From Bacteroidota bacterium (lineage in GTDB: Bacteria > Bacteroidota > Bacteroidia > Flavobacteriales_D > Sanyastnellaceae), in contig JAQCJQ010000004.1 of assembly GCA_027593035.1 (NCBI GenBank), positions 1 to 46,471 of the forward strand: 46,471 nt of DNA, in the 5' to 3' direction. This document shows positions 34,128 through 42,560 of the stretch, in pieces. Within the stretch, counting starts at the first letter, position 1, and every line of letters starts with the position of its first letter. A program made the position numbers and the translations under genes. The notes under the pieces were generated by a model, which ran no database searches, had not been told where the DNA came from, and saw nothing but the letters and a program-made list of their open reading frames with translations.

Positions 34128-34687
34128 GTGTTGTTGAAGGTGTTCATGGTGCGGTCAAGTCCCGCAGTGACAAAGCTGCAAATCAACTCATCGCACCGCT
34201 TGAGACGCTCCGTAAGCGCTTCCGATTCTTGACGGCCCCACTTCCCCAAAACGTAATCAACCTGCTGGCCTTGAGGGAATTCCGAACCGATTCCAAAACG
34301 CAACCGCGCATAGGCTGGAGTCTGGATAACAGCCTCAATATCGCTGAGACCATTGTGTCCTCCGGCACCCCCCTTTCCTCGCAAACGAAGCGATCCAAAG
34401 GGCATGGCCAAGTCATCCGTTACAATCAAGACACGCTCCAATGGAATCTTCTCCGCTTCCATCCAATACCGAACAGCCTTTCCGCTGAGGTTCATGAACG
34501 TCGAAGGTTTGAGCAGCACCAATGGGCGTCCTTTGAAACGTACGGATGCCACATCGCCCAGTCGTGAAACCTCAAAAGAAGTTTCCCGATTCTGGGCGAT
34601 GGCATCCAAAACACTGAACCCGATGTTGTGTCGGGTACCCTCATACTCTTTACCAGGATTTCCTAGACCGACAATGAGGTACTTCAT
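34124..34687 (-). CDS. pth: Peptidyl-tRNA hydrolase
   Basis: A 187-residue enzyme releasing stalled peptides from tRNA. Catalytic residues sit in [18 protein letters not shown] (Asn and His), FMNLSGKAV, and [26 protein letters not shown]. Start 43 bases after rplY; the rplY-pth order is common. The end overlaps nadD. Confidence 0.96.
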   Translation of the reverse strand: MKYLIVGLGNPGKEYEGTRHNIGFSVLDAIAQNRETSFEVSRLGDVASVRFKGRPLVLLKPSTFMNLSGKAVRYWMEAEKIPLERVLIVTDDLAMPFGSLRLRGKGGAGGHNGLSDIEAVIQTPAYARLRFGIGSEFPQGQQVDYVLGKWGRQESEALTERLKRCDELICSFVTAGLDRTMNTFNNT

Positions 34688-34730
34688 GCTTTAGTCTTCA
34701 GGAGCAAATGTATTGCTCAAGAAGCAAGAA

Positions 34731-35342
34731 TTACTCAGCGGCTTCCGGGCTTGCACCTTCCTCTGAGGCTTCTTCAGCTTCTGAGTCAGCAGACATAGCA
34801 GCGCGCGTACGTTTAACAGCGACCAATAGCGTGGATTCGTTCAAAAGAACCTCGCAGTTGGGGACGTCAATGTCACGGACTCGGGCGCTGTCACCAATAT
34901 TCAATTCACTGATATCAATGAGGATTTCTTCTGGTAAGGATGCTGCAATTCCTCGAACGGCGACTCGACGGAACAACATCTGCAGACGACCACCATTGAC
35001 GACGCCAGGAGCAGTCCCTGTTGTGCGCAAAGGCAATTCAACACGAACAGGCTTGCCGTCCACGATTTGGAGCAGATCCAAATGGACGAGGCGTTCTGTT
35101 ACCGGGTGAAACTGAACGTCTTGAACCACACAATCATAAGACTGTTCGTTCAAATCGAGTTTGATTTGGAAGACATCAGGATTGACAATCAACTTAGTGA
35201 GTTCCAATTCTGACACGGAAAAATGCTCTTGCGAACCACCTCCGTACATGACACCGGGAACCCGGTAGCTGTTACGAAGTTGAGCCGCATCTTTTTTTCC
35301 TACGCTCTCTCGTGGAGAGCCGCTCAATGATGCAATTTTCAT
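34731..35342 (-). CDS. rplY: 50S ribosomal protein L25/Ctc
   Basis: A 203-residue long (CTC/TL5) form of L25 that binds 5S rRNA. N-terminal L25 domain (RNSYRVPGVMYGG, VVQDVQFHPVTERLVHLDLLQI) is followed by the TL5-type beta domain (LPLRTTGTAPGVVNGGRLQML, VDISELNIGDS-like ILIDISELNIGDS) and an acidic, low-complexity tail (SEAEEASEEGASPEAAE). It lies 3 bases after prs, a conserved pair. Confidence 0.95.
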   Translation of the reverse strand: MKIASLSGSPRESVGKKDAAQLRNSYRVPGVMYGGGSQEHFSVSELELTKLIVNPDVFQIKLDLNEQSYDCVVQDVQFHPVTERLVHLDLLQIVDGKPVRVELPLRTTGTAPGVVNGGRLQMLFRRVAVRGIAASLPEEILIDISELNIGDSARVRDIDVPNCEVLLNESTLLVAVKRTRAAMSADSEAEEASEEGASPEAAE

Positions 35343-35345
35343 AAT

Positions 35346-36287
35346 TTAATGAATAAGTAAAGAAGAGCTGATGGAACGATTTTCCATCAGACAGGTTAAC
35401 GTTTTAGCAAACATATCTTGGGCCGAAAGGACCTTGATTTTATTGATAGGCTTGTCGGTCTTCAAGGGAATGCTATCCGAGACAACCAATTCCGTAAGGA
35501 CGCTATTTTCAATGCGCTCGTATGCAGGGCCACTCAATACAGCGTGCGTGCACATGGCTCGAACGGATAGGGCACCGTGCTCCATCATCAGTTCAGCCGC
35601 TTTCGTGAGAGTGCCAGCGGTATCGCACATGTCGTCAATCAAAACGACATCTTTTCCGGCGACATCACCAATGACCGTCATGCTATCCACTTCGTTGGCC
35701 ACCTTCCGCTGTTTGTAACAAATGGCCATGTCCACACCAAGGAGCTTGGCGTACGAGTTGGCTCGTTTGGTTCCACCGGTATCGGGTGTCGCAATGCACA
35801 GATTGTCTTGATCCAATCCTCGGAGGTAGGGAATAAAGAGCGTGCTAGCAAACAGGTGGTCCACAGGGATCTCGAAAAACCCTTGAATTTGATCGGCATG
35901 GAGGTCCATGGTAATCAAGCGGTCAATGCCTGCGGCAGTGAGCAAGTTGGCAACCAGTTTTGCTCCAATGGCGACTCGCGGCTTGTCCTTCCGGTCTTGC
36001 CGTGCAAAACCAAAATAAGGCATGACCGCAATGATGCGCTTGGCACTGGCCCGCTTCGCGGCGTCAATGAGCAGCAGCAACTCCATCAAATTATCCGTCG
36101 GCGGATACGTGGATTGGACAATGGCCACTTCTTGACCCCGGATCGTTTCTTCAATGCTCACCGTGAATTCGCCGTCGCTAAACCGCGTTGTTTTCACAGG
36201 AACCAACTCAGTTCCTAACGATTGCGCTACCAGTTCCCCAAAAACTTGGGAAGTAGAACCAGCGAGTATTTTGAGCATATTGGCCAC
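35346..36287 (-). CDS. prs: Ribose-phosphate pyrophosphokinase
   Basis: A 313-residue PRPP synthase, the source of PRPP for nucleotides, His and Trp. ATP-site FARQDRKDKPRVAIGAKL, metal-site DLHADQIQGFF, and the PRPP loop VVLIDDMCDTAGT are all present. Either M1 (36287) or M4 (36278) could be the start. A near-consensus promoter lies at 36312-36342. Confidence 0.96.
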   Translation of the reverse strand: MANMLKILAGSTSQVFGELVAQSLGTELVPVKTTRFSDGEFTVSIEETIRGQEVAIVQSTYPPTDNLMELLLLIDAAKRASAKRIIAVMPYFGFARQDRKDKPRVAIGAKLVANLLTAAGIDRLITMDLHADQIQGFFEIPVDHLFASTLFIPYLRGLDQDNLCIATPDTGGTKRANSYAKLLGVDMAICYKQRKVANEVDSMTVIGDVAGKDVVLIDDMCDTAGTLTKAAELMMEHGALSVRAMCTHAVLSGPAYERIENSVLTELVVSDSIPLKTDKPINKIKVLSAQDMFAKTLTCLMENRSISSSLLIH

Positions 36288-36311
36288 GAATGCAGTGCTT
36301 TAAAAGGCTCG

Positions 36312-36342
36312 CAAAGGTAGGGAATTCATTTGGCAAACCCAA
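36312..36342 (-). promoter_or_regulatory. Promoter of prs-rplY-pth
   Basis: On the minus strand TTG (36340-36342), 20 bases, then TACCTTTG (36312-36319): both Bacteroidota elements are exact. The start codon is 24 bases downstream of the -7 box. Confidence 0.7.
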
Positions 36343-36368
36343 CGCGTTTTACAGGAGGGCAATTCGAG

Positions 36369-37061
36369 TCAACGAACGGTAAACCGAACCGGTATGGTAT
36401 ACGTCACTCGGACTGGTTTTCCCTGTTGCGTTCCTGCGATCATTTGGGGGAGGCAGTGCAACGCATCGAGGGCCGATCGATCCAAGGCGGGATGGGCGCT
36501 TTTTAGAATGGAAGCATCAACAACGCCCCCATATTCATTCACATTGAACTGGACAAAGACGACTCCGCCTACTCCGGCATCGACAAGGTGTCGAGGGAAT
36601 TGAGCACAGGACTGAATGAGACGAATCATTTCGGATTCTGTACACATGCGCTCTTCCTCTGGATGCAAAACGTTGGTGCACGAGCTGAATCGCGGCATGT
36701 GTTCAGCGATCATGACCGTTTCAATGTCCCACTCGTCGGTACCGTCTCCATTGCCATCGCCGTATTCGCTGAAGTTATGCAACTTGCCCAGCAGAGGATC
36801 CGGATTGGGAGCAGGAATTGGAGCCGTTGGTTCAACGGGTTCTCCGACGACGATGGGGTTTACGAAGGGCCTAGGTGGCGGAACGGGCTTGGAGGGAATG
36901 GAGACGTGTGCGATTTCGATGTCCAATAAACTCGTTGATTGATAGCTCCACCCAGCGGGCTCCCCCCATTCCATGACAGTCCATTCAAATGAGGCCAAGG
37001 TGAAGGCCAGTGCAGCAATCAATCCGAGAGGAAACAACCGGGGTGTTTTGGGCTCATTCAT
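36369..37061 (-). CDS. TonB-like energy transducer protein
   Basis: A 230-residue protein with one N-terminal membrane anchor (LGLIAALAFTLASFEW), a proline-rich spacer (PSKPVPPPRPFVNPIV, then PTAPIPAPNPDP) and a C-terminal TonB domain (GVGGVVFVQFNVNEYGGVVDASILKSAHPALDRSAL, VRVTYTIPVRF). An acidic glycine stretch YGDGNGDGTDEW lies between spacer and domain. It would carry proton-motive force from inner to outer membrane receptors, but no ExbB/ExbD or receptor gene is close. ATG 37061 is preferred to an upstream extension. Confidence 0.87.
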   Translation of the reverse strand: MNEPKTPRLFPLGLIAALAFTLASFEWTVMEWGEPAGWSYQSTSLLDIEIAHVSIPSKPVPPPRPFVNPIVVGEPVEPTAPIPAPNPDPLLGKLHNFSEYGDGNGDGTDEWDIETVMIAEHMPRFSSCTNVLHPEEERMCTESEMIRLIQSCAQFPRHLVDAGVGGVVFVQFNVNEYGGVVDASILKSAHPALDRSALDALHCLPQMIAGTQQGKPVRVTYTIPVRFTVR

Positions 37062-37127
37062 GGTAGGAATATTGAAAGGGTTACCCTTCGAAATATTCCA
37101 ATACCGTGCCAATAAAAAAGGAAGTCT

Positions 37128-37832
37128 TTACTCGGGGCAAATCATTTTGAATCCTTTGCCGTGGACATTGATGATTTGAATGCTTTCGTCGGGCTTGAGG
37201 TGTCTTCGCAACTTGGCGATGTAAACATCCATGGAGCGGCCGTTGAAGTAATTGGGGGCGCCCCAGATGCTCTTCAAAGCGAACGTGCGTTCAAGTAAAC
37301 TGTTTTTGTGCTTCGCTAAAAGGAACAACAGCTCATTCTCTTTCGTTGTCAAGCGTTGATCGGCGCCATTCCTTTTGAGCATCTGTGTGTTGTAATCAAA
37401 CTCGAACGAGCCCACACGCAAAGCCCCTACGGACTCATCATTTTCTGGAAGTGCTGCTGAACGACGCAAGATGGCGTTGATTCGAAGCAACAATTCTTCC
37501 ATGCTAAACGGCTTGGTCATGTAGTCATCCGCGCCCACCTTGAATCCCTCTAGGGTGTCTTCTTGGGTCGACCGAGCGGTGAGGAATAGGATGGGCAAAT
37601 GGCGGCTCTCCCTCCGGATTTCTTCGGCAACATCAAAGCCGTCTTTCCGAGGCATCATGACATCGAGAATGACGAAATCAAACGCGGATCGATGGAATTC
37701 CTTCAAGCCTTCTACGCCGTCTTTGGCCCAAGTCGCATCGAAGCCTTTGGCCTTCAAATAATCATGCAACAATCGGCCGAGGTTGGGGTCGTCCTCACAA
37801 AGCAGAATGCTGGTGTTGGGTTTTTGACTCAT
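37128..37832 (-). CDS. OmpR-family response regulator
   Basis: A 234-residue two-component regulator. Receiver domain: acidic pocket EDD (13-15), phospho-acceptor Asp57 in VILDVMMPRKDG, Thr86 and Lys107 (MTKPF). C-terminal winged-helix DNA-binding domain about 130-234 (RLTTKENELLFLLAKHKN, RSMDVYIAKLRRHLK). It is encoded 100 bases downstream of the histidine kinase gene on the same strand, so the two probably work together. Confidence 0.95.
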   Translation of the reverse strand: MSQKPNTSILLCEDDPNLGRLLHDYLKAKGFDATWAKDGVEGLKEFHRSAFDFVILDVMMPRKDGFDVAEEIRRESRHLPILFLTARSTQEDTLEGFKVGADDYMTKPFSMEELLLRINAILRRSAALPENDESVGALRVGSFEFDYNTQMLKRNGADQRLTTKENELLFLLAKHKNSLLERTFALKSIWGAPNYFNGRSMDVYIAKLRRHLKPDESIQIINVHGKGFKMICPE

Positions 37833-37932
37833 GATGGGGGATGATTTGCAGGTTTAAGACAATTCGAAAAACACCGGGTCCTTGACAATACACATTCGCA
37901 CAGAAATTGGTTGCATGCGCCACCTCAAGACT

Positions 37933-39249
37933 TCATTGTGGCAAGAGCAGAATAAACGTGCTGCCTTTTTCGAGTTCACTTTCGACTCGAATTCGGCCGT
38001 TATGCCGCTCCACAACGGTTTGAACATAGCTGAGACCAAGACCGAATCCTTTGACATCATGAACGTTTCCTGTGGGTACACGATACAAACTATCAAAAAC
38101 CTTGCCTAAATGTTCTTTTGCAATGCCAATGCCGTTGTCTTGAAAACGCAATTCCAAGCCATCTGTTGCCTGAACCGTCGTGATGGTCAGATGGGGATCA
38201 CCCAAGGAATACTTCAACGCGTTGTCAATCAGATTGAAAATGACATTGGTGAAATGGATGCGATCGGCTTCGATGATGGGGTTGTTGGCATCGAGCAACA
38301 GCTCAACTCGGCCACCTCTTTTCCGAATTTGAATCGCCAGGTTCCGCAGCACTTCTTTGATGAGGTCATGCGCATTGATTGATTGCATATACAACTGCAT
38401 TTTCCCGGAATCAGCGAGACTGGCTTGCAAGACATTTTCAACCAGAACGCCCAGCCGTTTGTTCTCTTCTTTGATGAGGGCGATGTAATGCTTGGTGCCG
38501 TCGGCATCCTTGAGCATGTCAGGGTCTCCAAGCGCCTCTGAGGCGAGACCAATTGTGCTAATCGGAGTTTTCAACTCATGGGTCAGGTTGTTCATGAGGT
38601 CTCTGCGAATGCGGTCAATGCGTTTGTTGCGAGCGGCTCCAATCACGGCTGAGAAAAACCCCCAGGCGATGATCGAAAGCATCAATCCAGTCAATGCGAA
38701 TTGCCCCAACAAGTTGTACAACAAGTAACGAGGTAAGGAAGGAAAATGAAGCCGTATGCTCAGCGTTTCAGTGGCCGTTTGAAATGGAGTAACCTCCAAG
38801 TTTGTTCGGTACATTTCGTCGGCTTCTGCCAGCCGAACGGGCTGCCCATACCGATCGAAAACGCCCATTACCCAAGGGATTTCGATGCCATGTTTCTGAA
38901 GACTGATTCCGATCAAGCTGTCCAAATGAAAGGCATCAAACCGGCGCAACATCCGCGCCTCGGCTTCGTCCAAGCCGTCCCCAATGGAAGCCCTTCCGGG
39001 TTGGACGAGGGTGGCGCTGGACTGTGCTTGTGAAAGTGCCTCCAATTCCAGTTGTAAAATGCCCGTGGTGGGCCGGGTGGCGATTTCCCCAACTTGACTC
39101 AAGCTATGGAAAACGTTGTCCGTGAAAATCTGCTTCTTCATCTCAATGGAAGAGCGCAGCCATATGACCTGGACGGTACTCATGGTTAGGAAGGCCATGA
39201 TCATGGCCAAGACGAACCAGGGAATGGGATATTTTCGAGTGCGCGCCAT
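37933..39249 (-). CDS. Sensor histidine kinase
   Basis: A 438-residue membrane kinase from ATG 39249. Two membrane helices (about 10-31 and 190-212) flank a periplasmic sensor region of about 160 residues. H-box NNLTHELKTPIS with His224, N-box FNLIDNALKYS, G1 DNGIGIAKEHLGKVFDSLYRV and G2 KGFGLGLSYVQTVVERHNG are intact. The signal is unknown. It probably phosphorylates the regulator encoded just downstream. Confidence 0.94.
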   Translation of the reverse strand: MARTRKYPIPWFVLAMIMAFLTMSTVQVIWLRSSIEMKKQIFTDNVFHSLSQVGEIATRPTTGILQLELEALSQAQSSATLVQPGRASIGDGLDEAEARMLRRFDAFHLDSLIGISLQKHGIEIPWVMGVFDRYGQPVRLAEADEMYRTNLEVTPFQTATETLSIRLHFPSLPRYLLYNLLGQFALTGLMLSIIAWGFFSAVIGAARNKRIDRIRRDLMNNLTHELKTPISTIGLASEALGDPDMLKDADGTKHYIALIKEENKRLGVLVENVLQASLADSGKMQLYMQSINAHDLIKEVLRNLAIQIRKRGGRVELLLDANNPIIEADRIHFTNVIFNLIDNALKYSLGDPHLTITTVQATDGLELRFQDNGIGIAKEHLGKVFDSLYRVPTGNVHDVKGFGLGLSYVQTVVERHNGRIRVESELEKGSTFILLLPQ

Positions 39250-39343
39250 GGGAGTTGCCGTAAAGATAACCCCCAGTGCGGCGGGCCATGATTTCTTCAA
39301 CAACCATTAACATCGACTTCATCTATAGGCATGCTGTCAAGGA

Positions 39344-39478
39344 TATTTTTGGGTAAGATTTCAGAGGGTGATTTCAGCTTGAAAATTGGCTGAAATCAGC
39401 ATTTGGAGTGCAGGTTTTTGTTTGTCTTTTTTAAAAGACGGAATGGGGGTTCGCGCAACGGTGCGGACCCTCTTTTTT
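39344..39478 (+). ncRNA. Candidate small RNA or leader upstream of dnaG
   Basis: TATTTTTG (39344-39351) is a full match to the TAnnTTTG -7 box, though without a clear -33 TTG. About 18 bases later comes a 10-bp perfect hairpin (39369-39378 with 39389-39398), then an AT-rich hairpin (39424-39439), then a 12-bp GC-rich stem (39445-39456 with 39461-39472, loop AACG) and TTTTTT. The unit thus has its own promoter-like box and terminator. dnaG seems to have a separate promoter further on, so this may be an independent RNA of about 120 bases. No known RNA family was recognised. Confidence 0.4.
39445..39478 (+). terminator. Rho-independent terminator upstream of dnaG
   Basis: A 12-bp stem with three G-U/T-G pairs, a 4-base loop AACG and six T residues. 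It is on the plus strand although no plus-strand protein gene precedes it. Confidence 0.75.
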
Positions 39479-39496
39479 GTTGTTATTCCGATTTTA

Positions 39497-39523
39497 TTGC
39501 TAGCGGCGCTCTTCTTACATTTG
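39497..39523 (+). promoter_or_regulatory. Putative promoter of dnaG
   Basis: TTG at 39497-39499, 16 bases, then TACATTTG at 39516-39523 (full match to TAnnTTTG), 21 bases before the dnaG ATG. Confidence 0.55.
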
Positions 39524-39544
39524 AAGTTCACTTGTCGTAAAACC

Positions 39545-41659
39545 ATGATCCCCCCGCACCTCGTAGACCAGGTTATCCAAACCGCCGTCATTGAAGACGT
39601 GGTGGGCGATTATGTGGAGCTCAAAAAGTCCGGCAGTTCGTTCCGTGGTTTGAGCCCATTCACGAACGAAAAAACGCCATCGTTTTATGTATTGCCAGAA
39701 AAGGGCATCTTCAAATGCTTCTCAAGCGGGAAAGGCGGAAGTGTGGTGAACTTTTTGATGGAGCTGGAGAAGTACTCCTTCCCGGAGGCCATTAAACAAC
39801 TCGCACAGCGCTACGGCATTGAAATTGAGGAGGAAGAGGTTTCGCCTGAACAACGCGCTGCGCTGACGGAACGCGAAAGCCTCATTGCGCTCAATGCCTG
39901 GGCACAGCAGTGGTTCACCAAACAACTGCACGAGTCGGAGGAGGGACAAGCCATCGCGCTGACCTATTTCCAAAGCCGGGGATTTCGCCCCGACATTCTG
40001 AAGAAATTCAATGTAGGCTACTGTCCCGATCAATGGGAATCGATGAGCGTGGCGGCTCAAGATGCCGGTTACACCAAGGAGCGGTTGCTCGCGTTGGGCT
40101 TGTCCAAAGACAAGGACGGTCGGTTGTGGGATTTTTTCAAGGGCCGGGTCATGTTTCCCATTCGGGATGTGACCGGTCGGTTCATCGCCTTTGGGGGACG
40201 TACCCTGCGCAACGACAAGCAATCAGCGAAGTACTTCAACAGCCCTGAGAGCATCCTTTACCACAAAGGCGATGTGTTGTTTGGGATTCACTTGGCGAAG
40301 CCTGCGATCGCCAAAGAGGATCGGGTGTTGTTGGTTGAAGGCTATACGGACGTCATGGCCATGCACCAGGCAGGTCTTGAACATGTGGTTTCGTCTAGCG
40401 GAACCGCTTTGACAGATGGCCAAATCAAATTGGTCCGACGCTACACCAAGAACGTCACGGTTCTTTTCGATGGGGATGCGGCAGGCATTCGAGCGTCATT
40501 GCGCGGTGTTGATTTGCTCTTAGCCGAGGGCATGAATGTGAAGGTGGTCTTGTTTCCTGATGGCGACGACCCGGATAGCTTCAGCAAGAAAGTCAGCTCT
40601 GAAGAGTTGAAACGTCACATTGCAGAGGAGGCCAAGGATTTTGTTGCGTTCAAAATGGAACTCCTTTCCCAGGAAGCCGGGGATGACCCCGTGCAGCGGG
40701 CCGAGATGATCCACAGTGTGATGGAATCCATTGCCGCCATTCCGGATGGTATTCAACAAGGCGTTTATTTGAAACTGGCTGCTGAAGACTTGGGAATGCC
40801 CGAGGACACATTGCAACTGGAAATCAATAAGATCCAGCGACTGAAGCTGGTCCAGGAGCAAAAGGCCGCCAAGCGCGATGCCTTTCGCAACCGGCAAGCG
40901 GGAAGCCAAACGCCGCCTCCATCCGGTGTCCAAATTCCGCCCAATTGGACGGATGAGCATGCGCCTATTCCAGAGGACCGGGCGGAATCGCCTGAAACCG
41001 ATGCCAATCAAAGGATGGCTTTGGACCATCGCACGGTGTTGGAATACGATCTCATCCGGCTATTGATTCTCTACGGAAAGGAAACCTTGTTTGTGGACAT
41101 CGAAGCGGAAGAGCAGGAAGGTTCTGAATCTCCTGTGGCAAAGGATGCCGATGAGGCTCCAAAAAAACCAGAACAGTTGGAAGTGTCTTTCGCGGAACTG
41201 ATGTTGCATCATCTGGAAGAAACAGACGTGCCATTGCAAGATGTGGGATGCCAAAAAATCCATGCGTTTTTCCAGACAGCTATCGCCCAGGGCCGTTTGC
41301 CGTCAAGTTTGGATTTGTTGTCCCAGCCTGACACCTCCATCCACCAACTTGTCACGGACTTGACCATCATCAAGGACGTTGTGAGTGAGCGCTGGGGAGA
41401 AGTGCATCAAATCTATCCAGCGCGGGAAGCCGACCAGCTGCACAAGGCGATGATGGACTCCATGCACCAGCTCAAATTGAATGTGAACAGGCAGGAAATT
41501 CTTCGCGTTCAAGATGGGCTGATTGCCTTGTCGAAAGAGGTCGACGCAGGCGATGAGACGGCGATTCAAGGCATGCGTGAGTTGCTTGAAAAACGAAAGC
41601 AATTGGATGCCCAAAAGCGTGAAATAGCGCGTTACTTTGGCTCAGCAATTCTGCCCTGA
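39545..41659 (+). CDS. dnaG: DNA primase
   Basis: A 704-residue primase that makes RNA primers at the replication fork. The N-terminal CHC2 fold is present (GLSPFTNEKTPSFYV, FKCFSSGKGGSVV), but three of four zinc ligands are replaced (Ser37, Thr40, Ser61; Cys58 remains), as I recall for Bacteroidota primases generally. The TOPRIM core has VLLVEGYTDVMAMHQAG and VLFDGDAAGIRAS and PDGDDPDSF. The C-terminal helicase-binding part is long and acidic. ATG 39545 fits the family N-terminus (IPPHLVDQV); the frame is open upstream without support. Confidence 0.96.
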   Translation: MIPPHLVDQVIQTAVIEDVVGDYVELKKSGSSFRGLSPFTNEKTPSFYVLPEKGIFKCFSSGKGGSVVNFLMELEKYSFPEAIKQLAQRYGIEIEEEEVSPEQRAALTERESLIALNAWAQQWFTKQLHESEEGQAIALTYFQSRGFRPDILKKFNVGYCPDQWESMSVAAQDAGYTKERLLALGLSKDKDGRLWDFFKGRVMFPIRDVTGRFIAFGGRTLRNDKQSAKYFNSPESILYHKGDVLFGIHLAKPAIAKEDRVLLVEGYTDVMAMHQAGLEHVVSSSGTALTDGQIKLVRRYTKNVTVLFDGDAAGIRASLRGVDLLLAEGMNVKVVLFPDGDDPDSFSKKVSSEELKRHIAEEAKDFVAFKMELLSQEAGDDPVQRAEMIHSVMESIAAIPDGIQQGVYLKLAAEDLGMPEDTLQLEINKIQRLKLVQEQKAAKRDAFRNRQAGSQTPPPSGVQIPPNWTDEHAPIPEDRAESPETDANQRMALDHRTVLEYDLIRLLILYGKETLFVDIEAEEQEGSESPVAKDADEAPKKPEQLEVSFAELMLHHLEETDVPLQDVGCQKIHAFFQTAIAQGRLPSSLDLLSQPDTSIHQLVTDLTIIKDVVSERWGEVHQIYPAREADQLHKAMMDSMHQLKLNVNRQEILRVQDGLIALSKEVDAGDETAIQGMRELLEKRKQLDAQKREIARYFGSAILP

Positions 41660-41690
41660 TTCAACCAGGTTGGAACGTTAAGGACAAACC

Positions 41691-42518
41691 ATGAAGAACT
41701 TCATTCAATCGGGCATCCAATGGGGTGATTTCAACGTCACGATAGTGGATATGTTGATCATCATTTTAGTCGTAGTGGCTGCGCAATCGTTCATTTGGTT
41801 TCTTCGGGTTGTGTTGGGGAGGGTGTTCCGCAAAACAAACATTGAAGAGGGCAAGCAGTTCATGATTTTGCGTTTGTTGCGCACCCTCATTTATGGCATT
41901 TCTGTGGCCATTGCGTTGGAAACAATTGGAGCTGACCTCACCCTTTTGTGGGCAAGTTCTGCGGCTTTGTTGGTGGGCGTAGGCATCGGGCTTCAGAACT
42001 TTTTCAATGATGTGATTTCAGGATTTGTTCTGTTGTTTGAGGGAGGTGTTCGAGTTGGTGATGAGTTGGAAGTCGATGGCATGTTGGTTCGAGTTGAGCG
42101 GATTGACTTGAGGTCCACCCGCGTGATCACTCGCCATGGCAATCTCATTGTGATGCCCAATGGACTGATTTCAGGTCAGACCGTTCGAAATTTCAGCCAG
42201 GGTGATACCGCCTCGATGCTCGAATTGAATGTGGGCGTAGCCTATGGATCTGATGTGAAATCCGTTGAACGCATCTTGGTGGATTGTGCCAATGCAGAAG
42301 CACTCGTTATCCGTAAAAAAGAGACGGCCGCTTTATTCCAAGACTTCGGAGATTCCTCGCTGGATTTCAGCGTTTACTTTTGGGTGGATCAACCCTGGTC
42401 TCGCCGCATCATTGCCAGCAACATTCGCTTTCGGGTCGATGAGGCGTTTCGTCAGGAGGGCATTCGCATTCCTTTCCCGCAGCGCGATGTGCATGTTATT
42501 CCGTCGGACGCCCAGTAA
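41691..42518 (+). CDS. Small-conductance mechanosensitive channel (MscS family)
   Basis: A 275-residue inner-membrane channel protecting against osmotic shock. Three helices occupy about residues 15-110; the pore helix is the glycine/alanine-rich SSAALLVGVGIGLQNFFNDVISGFVLLFE. The beta domain has VGDELEVDGMLVRVERIDLRSTRVITRHGNLIVMPNG, followed by the C-terminal cytoplasmic cage domain. It follows dnaG by 31 bases and may be co-transcribed. Confidence 0.94.
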   Translation: MKNFIQSGIQWGDFNVTIVDMLIIILVVVAAQSFIWFLRVVLGRVFRKTNIEEGKQFMILRLLRTLIYGISVAIALETIGADLTLLWASSAALLVGVGIGLQNFFNDVISGFVLLFEGGVRVGDELEVDGMLVRVERIDLRSTRVITRHGNLIVMPNGLISGQTVRNFSQGDTASMLELNVGVAYGSDVKSVERILVDCANAEALVIRKKETAALFQDFGDSSLDFSVYFWVDQPWSRRIIASNIRFRVDEAFRQEGIRIPFPQRDVHVIPSDAQ

Positions 42519-42560
42519 ACAGGTAGAACGGGGTCGGCTTTAACGAGCGTCAAAAAGCGC

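Noticed and set aside
39379-39544. Upstream extension of dnaG from 39386
   Set aside because: The extension crosses a terminator and a promoter-like element and has no similarity to primase N-termini; ATG 39545 fits the family.
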